Shown here piece by piece: positions 55,501-62,345 of a stretch of 64,000 bases of DNA. Positions within the stretch are counted from its first letter, which is position 1. Each line of letters opens with the position of its first letter. The stretch covers positions 124,001 to 188,000 of the forward strand of contig CALUIB010000001.1 in assembly GCA_944320595.1 (NCBI GenBank), read 5' to 3'. The notes beneath the pieces were generated by a model. That model was not told the origin of the DNA. It did not search any database and worked only from the letters and a program-made list of their open reading frames with translations. A program made the position numbers and the translations under genes. This stretch comes from an uncultured Muribaculaceae bacterium (GTDB taxonomy: Bacteria > Bacteroidota > Bacteroidia > Bacteroidales > Muribaculaceae).

Positions 55501-56266
55501 CTACCGTGGTCGGGAAATTATGTGTCTCGGCTTTTAACGAAATAACCGTTTCAATATCTTTCGTCTCAAAGAAGTCGGGTTGTTCGGGATTCCGTGGGGC
55601 GAATTGCATCACCGAAGGGCCTTCGACGAAAGCCACATTGTCTTTGTATGCCGAAACAAGCCGGTTGGGATTTTCCTGCGAAGTTTTCTTTATGAGCTTG
55701 AACAGTGAAGTGGGCATCTCTTCGCCGTCAATCACGAACTTGCCGTTGAAAATCTTGTGGCGGCAGTGTTCTGAGTTTACTTGCGAAAAGCCGAATACCT
55801 CGCTGTCGGTCAATGGGCGGCCAAGTTTTTTGCTCAAGCTTTTCAAGTATTCTATTTCCTCGGGGTTGAGGGCAAGTCCTTCGCTTTGGTTATATTCCTC
55901 GATGTTTTCGATGTAAACTATCGGTTCAGGTTCTTTTGTTATCGAAAATATGTCTTGGTCGAGTGTGTGGTATATGCGTTGCAGCATTTTGTCATACGTT
56001 GGCTCTTCATCGGTAGTCGCCATGTATTCTTCTATGCGGTTTATTCCTGCCAATCCCATGTTTTGGGTGATTTCTACGGCGTTGGTGCTCCAGGGCGTAA
56101 TCATTTCGCGGCGCGGCCCGATAAAAGTCCCCGTAATAGAATTGCTGTCGGTTTTTTCGGCTCCGCCGAGCAGCCAGGCAAGCCGTTGTATTTCATCGTC
56201 GGATAAGTCGTGGTTAGAGTCTATTGCATAATAGGTTATGCTCCCTTTTTTGAAGAATGTGATCAT
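52562..56266 (-). CDS. purL: Phosphoribosylformylglycinamidine synthase (long form)
   Basis: 1234 residues: N-terminal PurS-like domain, two AIR-synthase-related repeats with metal/ATP sites (EVFGFSQVNSEHCRHK, ETHNFPTTVEPFNGAATGSGG), and a C-terminal class I glutamine amidotransferase with nucleophile Cys in GVCNGCQLM near 1079. It converts FGAR to FGAM in purine synthesis. First gene of the purL-sppA-lpxK-pnp-thiL group, with its own promoter. Confidence 0.97.
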   Translation of the reverse strand: MITFFKKGSITYYAIDSNHDLSDDEIQRLAWLLGGAEKTDSNSITGTFIGPRREMITPWSTNAVEITQNMGLAGINRIEEYMATTDEEPTYDKMLQRIYHTLDQDIFSITKEPEPIVYIENIEEYNQSEGLALNPEEIEYLKSLSKKLGRPLTDSEVFGFSQVNSEHCRHKIFNGKFVIDGEEMPTSLFKLIKKTSQENPNRLVSAYKDNVAFVEGPSVMQFAPRNPEQPDFFETKDIETVISLKAETHNFPTTVEPFNGAATGSGGEIRDRLGGGRASLPLAGTAVYMTSYPRPDGGREWENINMQARPWLYQTPEEILIKASNGASDFGNKFGQPLICGSVLTFEHAEGERRLAYDKVIMLAGGVGFANKRDAIKGTPVPGEEVVLLGGDNYRIGMGGGAVSSVDTGQYDNSIELNAVQRANPEMQKRVSNVIRALAESERNPIVSIHDHGAGGHLNALSELVEETGGIIHMDALPVGDPTLSSKEIIGNESQERMGMVVDGNDVELIRKIADRERSPFYVIGETTGDHRFVFEQKDGVRPIDLAMSDMFGSSPVTVMNDTTVKRSYNDVVYDQSKVLEYIENVLQLENVACKDWLTNKVDRSITGKIARQQCVGELQLPLSDCGVVALDFTGTTGIATSIGHAPQSALISPEAGSVMSIAEALTNIVGANLREGLKSISLSANWMWPCRNEGEDAALYSAVKACSDFACALGINIPTGKDSLSMTQKYGSEKILAPGTVIISAAGEVSDIKKTVSPVIANDGNSTLLYIDFSSDDLKLGGSAFAQSLGYIGKETPTVKSPSYFAAAFNAVQQLVDGSMLLAMHDVSAGGLLTALLEMTFSNTDGGLSINLDSFCETDLIKILFAENPAVVAQVSDENLPKVKEILASAGISYNEIGGINDERTIEVMHDGHEYMFFIDHLRDVWFRTSYLLDTKQSGEECAKERFNNYKEQPTKFCFPSNFTGKAADLGITGFRHSTTSIKAAIIREKGVNGDREMAYSLYYAGFDVKDVHMTDLISGRETLEDVNMIVFCGGFSNSDVLGSAKGWAGGFLWNEKARKALENFYKRTDTLSLGVCNGCQLMVELNLINPEHNLRAQMQHNDSHKFESRFLSVEIPQNNSVMLGSLSGSTIGIWVAHGEGKFYLPEGIEKYNVAVRYAYDAYPANPNGSPCAVAGIASPDGRHLAMMPHLERAIFPWQCGSYPAGRIDDEVTPWIEAFVNARKWIENIKKNN

Positions 56267-56306
56267 AACGATTAGTTATAGATGATTATGAAATTTTATT
56301 TTGGTA

Positions 56307-56337
56307 CAAAAATAGTGAAAACGGCTTAATTAAGCAA
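56307..56337 (-). promoter_or_regulatory. Promoter of the purL operon
   Basis: On the minus strand TTG (56335-56337 complement), 20-nt spacer, TATTTTTG (56307-56314 complement), 41 nt before the ATG. No purine riboswitch fits the leader. Confidence 0.72.
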
Positions 56338-56413
56338 TAAATATTATATAAGATGTATGGTGCGAGGGATTAATGAACCTGCTTTGCCAGTGCGGAAAAA
56401 ATATCGTGAATGA

Positions 56414-56445
56414 CTTGTGTGGTAGCGTATATAATAGTATCTTTG
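56414..56445 (+). promoter_or_regulatory. Promoter of gyrA
   Basis: CTTG 56414-56417, 20-nt spacer, TATCTTTG 56438-56445. It implies a leader of about 60 nt. Confidence 0.72.
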
Positions 56446-56512
56446 TATGCTAAAATACTTGCGTAACTACTGTTGTGCAGGTTGCGTAAATAGGTAAATT
56501 TCATAGAAATAT

Positions 56513-59116
56513 ATGACAGAAGATCGGATATTAAAGATCAACATTGAAAACGAGATGAAATCATCGTATATCGACTATTCGATGTCGGTGATAGTGTCTC
56601 GTGCGCTGCCCGATGTGCGCGACGGTTTTAAGCCTGTGCACCGAAGGGTACTCTACGGAATGCATAGATTAGGCAATTTCTACAATACGCCGACCAAGAA
56701 GTCGGCCCGTATTGTGGGTGAAGTCATGGGTAAGTACCACCCACACGGCGACTCATCGATTTACTTGACTATGGTGCGGTTGGCTCAAGATTGGGCTTTG
56801 CGCTATCCGTTGGTTGACGGGCAAGGTAACTTCGGCTCGATAGACGGTGACAACCCTGCTGCCATGCGTTATACCGAGGCTCGCCTCAACAGGATGGGAG
56901 AGGAGATGTTGCGCGACATAGACGAGGATACCGTTGACATGGTTCCAAACTTTGATGCAACGCGGAATGAGCCGGTTGTATTGCCTACGCGATTTCCAAA
57001 TTTGCTGGTAAATGGGGCATCGGGTATCGCTGTGGGTATGGCAACAAATATGCCCCCTCACAATTTGACGGAATCGATAAATGCCTGCTTGGCATTAATC
57101 GAGAACCCTGACATGGAAGTTGCCGACTTAATGAATTATATAAAAGCCCCAGATTTCCCCACTGGCGGTATCATATATGGCTATGACGGGGTGCGAAAAG
57201 CATTTGAAACCGGGCAAGGACGAATAGTTATAAGGGCGAAGGCCGAGATAGAATCGCATGACGGCGGAGACAAGATTGTAATTACTGAAATACCTTATAA
57301 TGTAGTTAAATCGGCACTGGTGGAGAATATCGCCAGTCTTGTGAAGGAAAAACGGATTGACGGTATATCGGACATCAAAGACCTTAGCGATATGCACGGG
57401 TTGCGGATTGTCATAGATATAAAGCGTGATGCCAATGCTAATGTTGTGCTGAACAAATTGTTCAAAATGACGCAATTGCAATCGTCGTTTAGCGTGAATA
57501 ATGTGGCGTTGGTGCATGGCCGCCCCAAGACGCTTAATTTGAAACAACTGCTTCAGCATTTCCTTGATCACCGTAACGATGTGGTCATACGCCGTACCAA
57601 GTTCCGGCTGAAGAAGAATGAAGACCGTCTCCATATCGTCGAAGGATTGATTATTGCCTCCGACAATATCGACGAGGTGGTTAAGATTATCAGATCGAGC
57701 GATTCTCGCGCTGAAGCGCGCCAGCGACTATGTGAGCGTTTCGGGTTAGACGAAGTTCAGGCCAAGGCTATAGTGGAAATGCGATTAGGCGACCTCACAA
57801 AACTCGACCAAAACAAGTTGCATGATGAATGTGACGAGCTGAAACGCATAATCGATTATTTGAATGACATATTGAATAACGATGCAACGCGCCGCAAGGT
57901 CATAGAAGATGAATTGATAGAAATTCGTGACAAATATGGCGACGAGCGAAAGACTGAAATTGTGTATGCATCGGAAGACTTTAATGCCGAAGACTTCTAT
58001 GCCGATGATTACATGATTATTACAATTTCGCATCTTGGCTACATAAAGCGCACGCCATTGACCGAATTCAGAGCGCAAAATCGAGGCGGAGTTGGCATAA
58101 AAGGCAGCGATACGCGGGATTCCGACTTTATAGAATATATCTATACGGCATCGATGCACAGTTATATACTGTTCTTCACGCAAAAAGGCCGCTGCTATTG
58201 GCTCAAGGTGTATGAATTGCCCGAAGGGTCACGAAATTCCAAGGGTCGTGCCGTGCAAAATATGCTCAATATTGATGCCGATGACAAGATAAATGCATTT
58301 ATTGCAGTTAAGAATTTGTCGGATCCCGTATATAACAGCACTCACAATCTTATATTCTGCACCAAAAAAGGGCTTGTGAAGAAAACGTGCCTTAGTGCAT
58401 ACGCGCGGCCTCGTGCCAATGGTGTGAATGCGATAGCCATTCGTGAAGACGACCAAGTGATACAAGTGCGCTTGACCGACTCGAATTGCGACGTGATAAT
58501 GGCTAATAAATATGGGAAAGCAATACGGTTCCATGAATCGAAGGTTAGAGCCATGGGACGTGTGGCTGCCGGTGTACGAGGAATGACACTCGACAATGAC
58601 GAGGATGAAGTCATTGGAATGATATGTATGCCTCAAGGCACGCAAGACACTATACTGGTGGTTTCGGAGCAAGGTTACGGAAAGCGTTCGTTGATTGACG
58701 ACTATCGTATCACTAATCGAGGTGGTAAGGGTGTGAAAACAATGAATATTACCGACAAGACGGGGCTGCTGGTTTCCTTGAAACGAGTGAACGACAACAA
58801 CGACTTGGTAATTATCAATAAGTCGGGTATAACGATTCGCGTTCATGTTTCTGATTTGCGTGTGATGGGACGTGCTACGCAAGGTGTAAAGCTCATAAAC
58901 CTTGAGAAGCGGAACGATGAAATAGCCTCGGTATGCAAAGTTATCTCGGAAAAAGATGAGGAGGTTGCGTCGGCAGGTGGCGAGGAAAGTGAATTGAATG
59001 TGCAGTCGTCAATTCCATTTGATGAATATGCTGCCGACACTGTGGCCGGTGATGATGACATTGAAGGTGATGACATCGAAAATGATAATGACGACGAAGA
59101 ACAAACCGAAGAATAA
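56513..59116 (+). CDS. gyrA: DNA gyrase subunit A
   Basis: 867 residues. Winged-helix and tower domains with catalytic Tyr120 in MRYTEARL, then a C-terminal beta-pinwheel with six GyrA repeats including the GyrA-box-like QNRGGVGIKG stretch, and a very acidic tail (about 825-867). In the quinolone-contact helix (HPHGDSSIYLTMVR) Ser81 aligns with E. coli Ser83, but Leu85 replaces the acidic Asp87. Gyrase introduces negative supercoils. A TPR gene follows 33 bp downstream. Confidence 0.97.
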   Translation: MTEDRILKINIENEMKSSYIDYSMSVIVSRALPDVRDGFKPVHRRVLYGMHRLGNFYNTPTKKSARIVGEVMGKYHPHGDSSIYLTMVRLAQDWALRYPLVDGQGNFGSIDGDNPAAMRYTEARLNRMGEEMLRDIDEDTVDMVPNFDATRNEPVVLPTRFPNLLVNGASGIAVGMATNMPPHNLTESINACLALIENPDMEVADLMNYIKAPDFPTGGIIYGYDGVRKAFETGQGRIVIRAKAEIESHDGGDKIVITEIPYNVVKSALVENIASLVKEKRIDGISDIKDLSDMHGLRIVIDIKRDANANVVLNKLFKMTQLQSSFSVNNVALVHGRPKTLNLKQLLQHFLDHRNDVVIRRTKFRLKKNEDRLHIVEGLIIASDNIDEVVKIIRSSDSRAEARQRLCERFGLDEVQAKAIVEMRLGDLTKLDQNKLHDECDELKRIIDYLNDILNNDATRRKVIEDELIEIRDKYGDERKTEIVYASEDFNAEDFYADDYMIITISHLGYIKRTPLTEFRAQNRGGVGIKGSDTRDSDFIEYIYTASMHSYILFFTQKGRCYWLKVYELPEGSRNSKGRAVQNMLNIDADDKINAFIAVKNLSDPVYNSTHNLIFCTKKGLVKKTCLSAYARPRANGVNAIAIREDDQVIQVRLTDSNCDVIMANKYGKAIRFHESKVRAMGRVAAGVRGMTLDNDEDEVIGMICMPQGTQDTILVVSEQGYGKRSLIDDYRITNRGGKGVKTMNITDKTGLLVSLKRVNDNNDLVIINKSGITIRVHVSDLRVMGRATQGVKLINLEKRNDEIASVCKVISEKDEEVASAGGEESELNVQSSIPFDEYAADTVAGDDDIEGDDIENDNDDEEQTEE

Positions 59117-59149
59117 CAAATCTAATTATAATCCTAAAATTTAAACGAG

Positions 59150-60181
59150 ATGAAAAAAATTGTTTTATTTTTAGCTTGTTCCTCTTTGGTGGGGTTCAAC
59201 ATGGCAGCCGAGGAAAATCCGGCTGAACCCATCTACAAAGAGGGCGAAGAATTGTTTAACCAATATGACGATGCTCAGGCTCAGTTGCTACTACAGCAAC
59301 CTATCGACACTATGGCAGTGGGGTCGGCATTGTTGGATGGATATGACTTGTTCTTGAAGGCTCTGCCGCTTGACTCTATTCCAGAGGTGAACAAGGACGG
59401 CTCTCCAAAAATCGACAAGAAGACTGGTAAGCAAAAAATCAAGACCAAGTTCTCGAAGAAGATTGTCGATAAGATAGCTGGCCACCATAACGATTTCTTG
59501 CAAGTGGGACAAATGTTCAATGAAACGCAGAAATATGATTTGGCAGCAAAGGCATGGGATATATATGCCTATCTTCCCTCGGCAGAATTCCTCGGCGACA
59601 AAAAGCCGGAGTTGCCCGATTCTACGATAGCCCAATTCCGCTATTATGCAGGTGTGATGTATTTCCAAGCCAAGGACAATGAAAAATCTTTGGATGCATT
59701 TTATGAGGCATTGAAACTCGGTTATGACTACAAGGAAACTACCGACATGATTAAGTATCTTGTCGGCCTTCGCGTAGATGATTGCTTGAAGAACAAGAAA
59801 TTCGACGAATGCGACCAACTACTTGCAAAAGCTATGCAAGAGTGCCCGAATGAGGCGGTGTTCTTGCTGTTCAAGGGTATCCTGGTTGAATCGCAGACCG
59901 AGGATATAGAGCAAGCTTTCAAGTATTACAAGGAAGCTGCCGAGAAAGATCCTACACTTGCCATTGCGCAGTATCATGTAGGTCGCTACTATAACAACAA
60001 GGCTGTGAACTTGATGAATGCCCCGGAAAACTTGAACCTCACCGACGAGGAGCTTGGCGAGCTTATCGACCCAATTTGCTTGCAGGCAAAGCCTTATCTT
60101 GAAAAGGCTGTGGAACTCGATCCTGCTAATTCCGAGGCACAAAGAATGCTTAACTGGGTTAACGACCGCTTGAAGAAATAA
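59150..60181 (+). CDS. Secreted TPR protein downstream of gyrA
   Basis: 343 residues. A signal peptide (about 1-20, cleavage near MAAE), a Lys-rich charged linker (about 78-105), then TPR-like helix pairs (about 115-335, for example AKAWDIYAYLPS, QAKDNEKSLDAFYEAL, AFKYYKEAAEKDPTLAIAQYHVG). Probably a periplasmic scaffold; the partner is unknown. It is cotranscribed with gyrA as in other Bacteroidales. Confidence 0.85.
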   Translation: MKKIVLFLACSSLVGFNMAAEENPAEPIYKEGEELFNQYDDAQAQLLLQQPIDTMAVGSALLDGYDLFLKALPLDSIPEVNKDGSPKIDKKTGKQKIKTKFSKKIVDKIAGHHNDFLQVGQMFNETQKYDLAAKAWDIYAYLPSAEFLGDKKPELPDSTIAQFRYYAGVMYFQAKDNEKSLDAFYEALKLGYDYKETTDMIKYLVGLRVDDCLKNKKFDECDQLLAKAMQECPNEAVFLLFKGILVESQTEDIEQAFKYYKEAAEKDPTLAIAQYHVGRYYNNKAVNLMNAPENLNLTDEELGELIDPICLQAKPYLEKAVELDPANSEAQRMLNWVNDRLKK

Positions 60182-60204
60182 AAGGATAGGAAAATAATTA
60201 TTAG

Positions 60205-60333
60205 TGTCCGATAAACATATTCAATAGTCTGATTATCAGCATTGTTCTCATAGATAAGCCTCTTTGTTAAAGTTGCCATTTAATTCAATGTATATCAGTA
60301 AGTTATTGACGGTTTGAAAATTTTTATCGGACA
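60205..60333. repeat. 129-bp MITE-like element with 11-bp perfect terminal inverted repeats
   Basis: TGTCCGATAAA at 60205-60215 is the exact reverse complement of TTTATCGGACA at 60323-60333. The 107 bp between are AT-rich with no ORF. The flanks carry similar A/T stretches (AAAATAATTAT and AAAATAATAAT) but no exact short target duplication at the edges. It could be a non-autonomous transposable element or a solo remnant of an IS; no transposase is left in it. Confidence 0.45.
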
Positions 60334-60354
60334 GCAATAGAAAATAATAATAAA

Positions 60355-60389
60355 AAGAAGGTGTGTCAAAAAAGCACACCTTCTTTTTT
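60355..60389 (+). terminator. Terminator of gyrA-TPR operon
   Basis: GAAGGTGTG (60357-60365) pairs with CACACCTTC (60375-60383), then T6. It lies 175 bp after the TPR stop, beyond the MITE-like element, which may have separated it from the gene. Confidence 0.85.
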
Positions 60390-60419
60390 AGGGACATTCA
60401 GTAGGGACGTTCAGTAAAT
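60390..60419 (+). repeat. Tandem duplication of the IS left terminal repeat
   Basis: AGGGACATTCAGT (60390-60402) is followed at once by AGGGACGTTCAGTAAAT (60403-60419); they share 12 of 13 bases. The element could start at either copy. Confidence 0.7.
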
Positions 60420-60430
60420 AGAATAAAATT

Positions 60431-60477
60431 GGCCAACTAATTCATACACAAAGTATAGCGAATTAGCTGGCTTTTTT
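60431..60477 (+). terminator. Hairpin with T tract inside the IS left end
   Basis: GCCAACTAATTC pairs with GAATTAGCTGGC (one mismatch), then T6. Such a structure would block transcription reading into the transposase gene. Confidence 0.75.
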
Positions 60478-60545
60478 GTATCTTTAGGTATTCCCCCGAA
60501 AATAAGGTTTGACGGCCCAAACGGGGGAAATCCTCCAACAAAGAT

Positions 60546-61896
60546 ATGGCTAAGATACAAAATATTTCGGAAATTCACCCTGCCTTGGGCTTTACAGAAT
60601 TTGATATTATAGAAAAATATCGCAAGAGTTTTCATGAGAGAGAGCTTGGCAGACTTCATTCGGTGTTTCCGTATGGCAAAGGCTATGGGCCTGTCGGAAC
60701 GGCGACAGGGACGCAGGAATATCTTCAGTCCTTCGGCTAAGATTGCCCTCATGGTCCTGAAGGCGTACACCGGATTCTCTGACAGACAGCTGGTGGAACA
60801 TCTTAACGGCAACATACATTACCAGATGTTCTGCGGAATCATGATGGACCCGTCTTTCCCAATAACCAACTACAAGATGGTCAGCGCCATTCGTAATGAG
60901 ACAGCATCCCGTCTTGACATTGAATCCCTTCAGGGGATACTGGCCACACGATGGAAACCTTATCTTGAGAACCTTCACGTGTGCATGACAGATGCCACTT
61001 GCTATGGGGCCATATGCGTTTCCCTTCAGACATGAAGCTCCTTTGGGAATGTCTCGAATGGCTCTACAGGCATATCTGCCGGCATTGCAGGGAGCCTGGC
61101 ATAAGACGCCCACGCAACAAATATGCTGATGTTGCAGATGCCTATCTGTCCTACTGTAAGAAAAGAAAAAGAAAGGCATCAAGCACAAGGATGCTCAAAA
61201 CGTCGTATGATCAGGCTCCTTGAGAATCTCCTCATACAGAGGGATGAAATTCATCGGGAGTACGGAGCCTCGCTCCGATATACGCAGGATTATCAGAATC
61301 GACTTTCCATTATCCGAAAAGTTCTTGTACAGGAAAAGGAAATGTTTGAAGGCTGTAAAGTAAGTGACCGTATTGTCAGCATTGACCGTCATTATGTACG
61401 CCCCATCGTAAGAGGCGAGGAAACCAAATCCGTCGAATTCGGTGCAAAGGCTAACAACATACAGATAGACGGCATATCTTTCATCGAACATATCTCGTTC
61501 AAGGCTTTCAATGAAGGTATACGTCTGGAGGACTGTATCCATGTGCAGCAGAAGCTCATGAATGTGAGAGTGAGATGTGTGGCAGGTGATTCCATATATG
61601 CCAACAACGCCAATAGAAGATTCTGTACTAAATATGGCATATCCACTTCCTTCGTACGCAAGGGAAGGGCGGCAAAGGATGAACCTTCAAGAAGGGTTCT
61701 CAGAAGTGGACTCTCAAGGGAGAGGGCCACCCGGCTTGAAGGCAGCTTCGGCACACAAAAGCAACATTATTCACTCTCAAGGATAAAGGCACGGAATAGG
61801 AAAACGGAAATCCTGTGGATTTTCTTCGGAATACATACGGCAAATGCCGTCTTGATGATAGAAAAGATCAGGAACAGACAGGTTAAAGCTGCATGA
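60546..61896 (+). pseudogene. Transposase pseudogene, three frameshifts
   Basis: The reading frame begins with MAKIQNISEIHPALGF at 60546 and shifts near 60660-60676 (after LHSVFP), near 61005-61015 (between ATCY and HMRFP) and at an A4 run at 61197-61200 (TRMLK then RRMIRLLE). It ends at 61896. Joined, it is about 450 residues: a DUF772-like N-terminal domain (FSDRQLVEHLNGNIHYQMFCG) and a DDE domain with Asp in CMTDAT, Asp in AGDSIYANN and Glu in RLEGSFGTQKQHY. The catalytic triad survives but no single frame can make it. Confidence 0.85.
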
Positions 61897-61921
61897 CATG
61901 ATTTTACCGCAAGAATAAGAA

Positions 61922-61949
61922 TCGGAAGAAGTCATTAGACTTCTTCCGA
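61922..61949 (+). repeat. Perfect 12-bp hairpin after the transposase
   Basis: TCGGAAGAAGTC-ATTA-GACTTCTTCCGA. It lies 26 bp past the transposase stop with no T tract; probably an IS mRNA 3' structure or terminator variant. Confidence 0.75.
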
Positions 61950-62008
61950 AGAGTCATGTCTTAACGGTTAGAATCAAGGGAGAAAATACAGAAAAACTAC
62001 AAGAAAAA

Positions 62009-62049
62009 TGGCATATGGAGTGAGTATGTTATATCATCTTCATATGCCA
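62009..62049 (+). repeat. 9-bp inverted repeat near the IS right end
   Basis: TGGCATATG (62009-62017) and CATATGCCA (62041-62049), loop of 23 nt, just inside the right terminal repeat. Confidence 0.6.
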
Positions 62050-62066
62050 TCGTATATTTTAAGGGC

Positions 62067-62083
62067 ATTTACTGAATATCCCT
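62067..62083 (-). repeat. IS right terminal inverted repeat
   Basis: The reverse complement reads AGGGATATTCAGTAAAT and matches the left end at 15 of 17 positions. Confidence 0.75.
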
Positions 62084-62126
62084 ATTTATGCACAAAGGGG
62101 GATCAAAATTTGGAAATGATGTGTTT

Positions 62127-62310
62127 CACGGGCGGCGGAGCCGTCCAATATGCTTAACCGCAGTGTGAGGCGCAGCCGAACCTGCGGACAAGCCACTCCA
62201 TAAGATATTCGGCCTCGGAGAGGCCACTTGCATAGGGTATTCTCCTTCCACGGGTTCGGTTTCCATTGGTCGCCTCGTGGTTATGCGAGGTTGGGGCTCC
62301 GCCGCCCGTG
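62127..62310. repeat. 184-bp GC-rich element bounded by 16-bp perfect inverted repeats
   Basis: CACGGGCGGCGGAGCC (62127-62142) is the exact reverse complement of GGCTCCGCCGCCCGTG (62295-62310). Inside are GGCCTC-GGA-GAGGCC (62211-62225), CCGCAG/CTGCGG (62158, 62182), CCTCG/CGAGG (62273, 62286) and CCGAACC/GGTTCGG (62176, 62253). It is much more GC-rich than the flanks. It starts 35 bp beyond the malQ stop and 43 bp from the IS. It may be a structured RNA, a palindromic repeat family or a MITE. A 60-codon ORF across its right end is judged not coding. Confidence 0.6.
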
Positions 62311-62345
62311 GCGCATTATGGCGCACCACATTCCTATGTTGGGAA

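Larger units (their letters stand above)
60403..62083 (+). mobile_element. Decayed insertion sequence with DDE transposase (DUF772 type), about 1.68 kb
   Basis: The ends are imperfect inverted repeats: AGGGACGTTCAGTAAAT at 60403-60419 and, reversed, AGGGATATTCAGTAAAT from 62083 to 62067 (15 of 17 identical). Inside are a transposase gene broken by three frameshifts, a terminator-like hairpin near the left end and two perfect hairpins near the right end. No clear target-site duplication was seen. The family looks like the IS5/IS1182 group common in Bacteroidales; the exact group is not verified. Confidence 0.75.

Noticed and set aside
56267..56512. Origin of replication or dnaA boxes near gyrA
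   Set aside because: No clustered TTATnCACA-type boxes or origin genes; the gap is explained by two divergent promoters.
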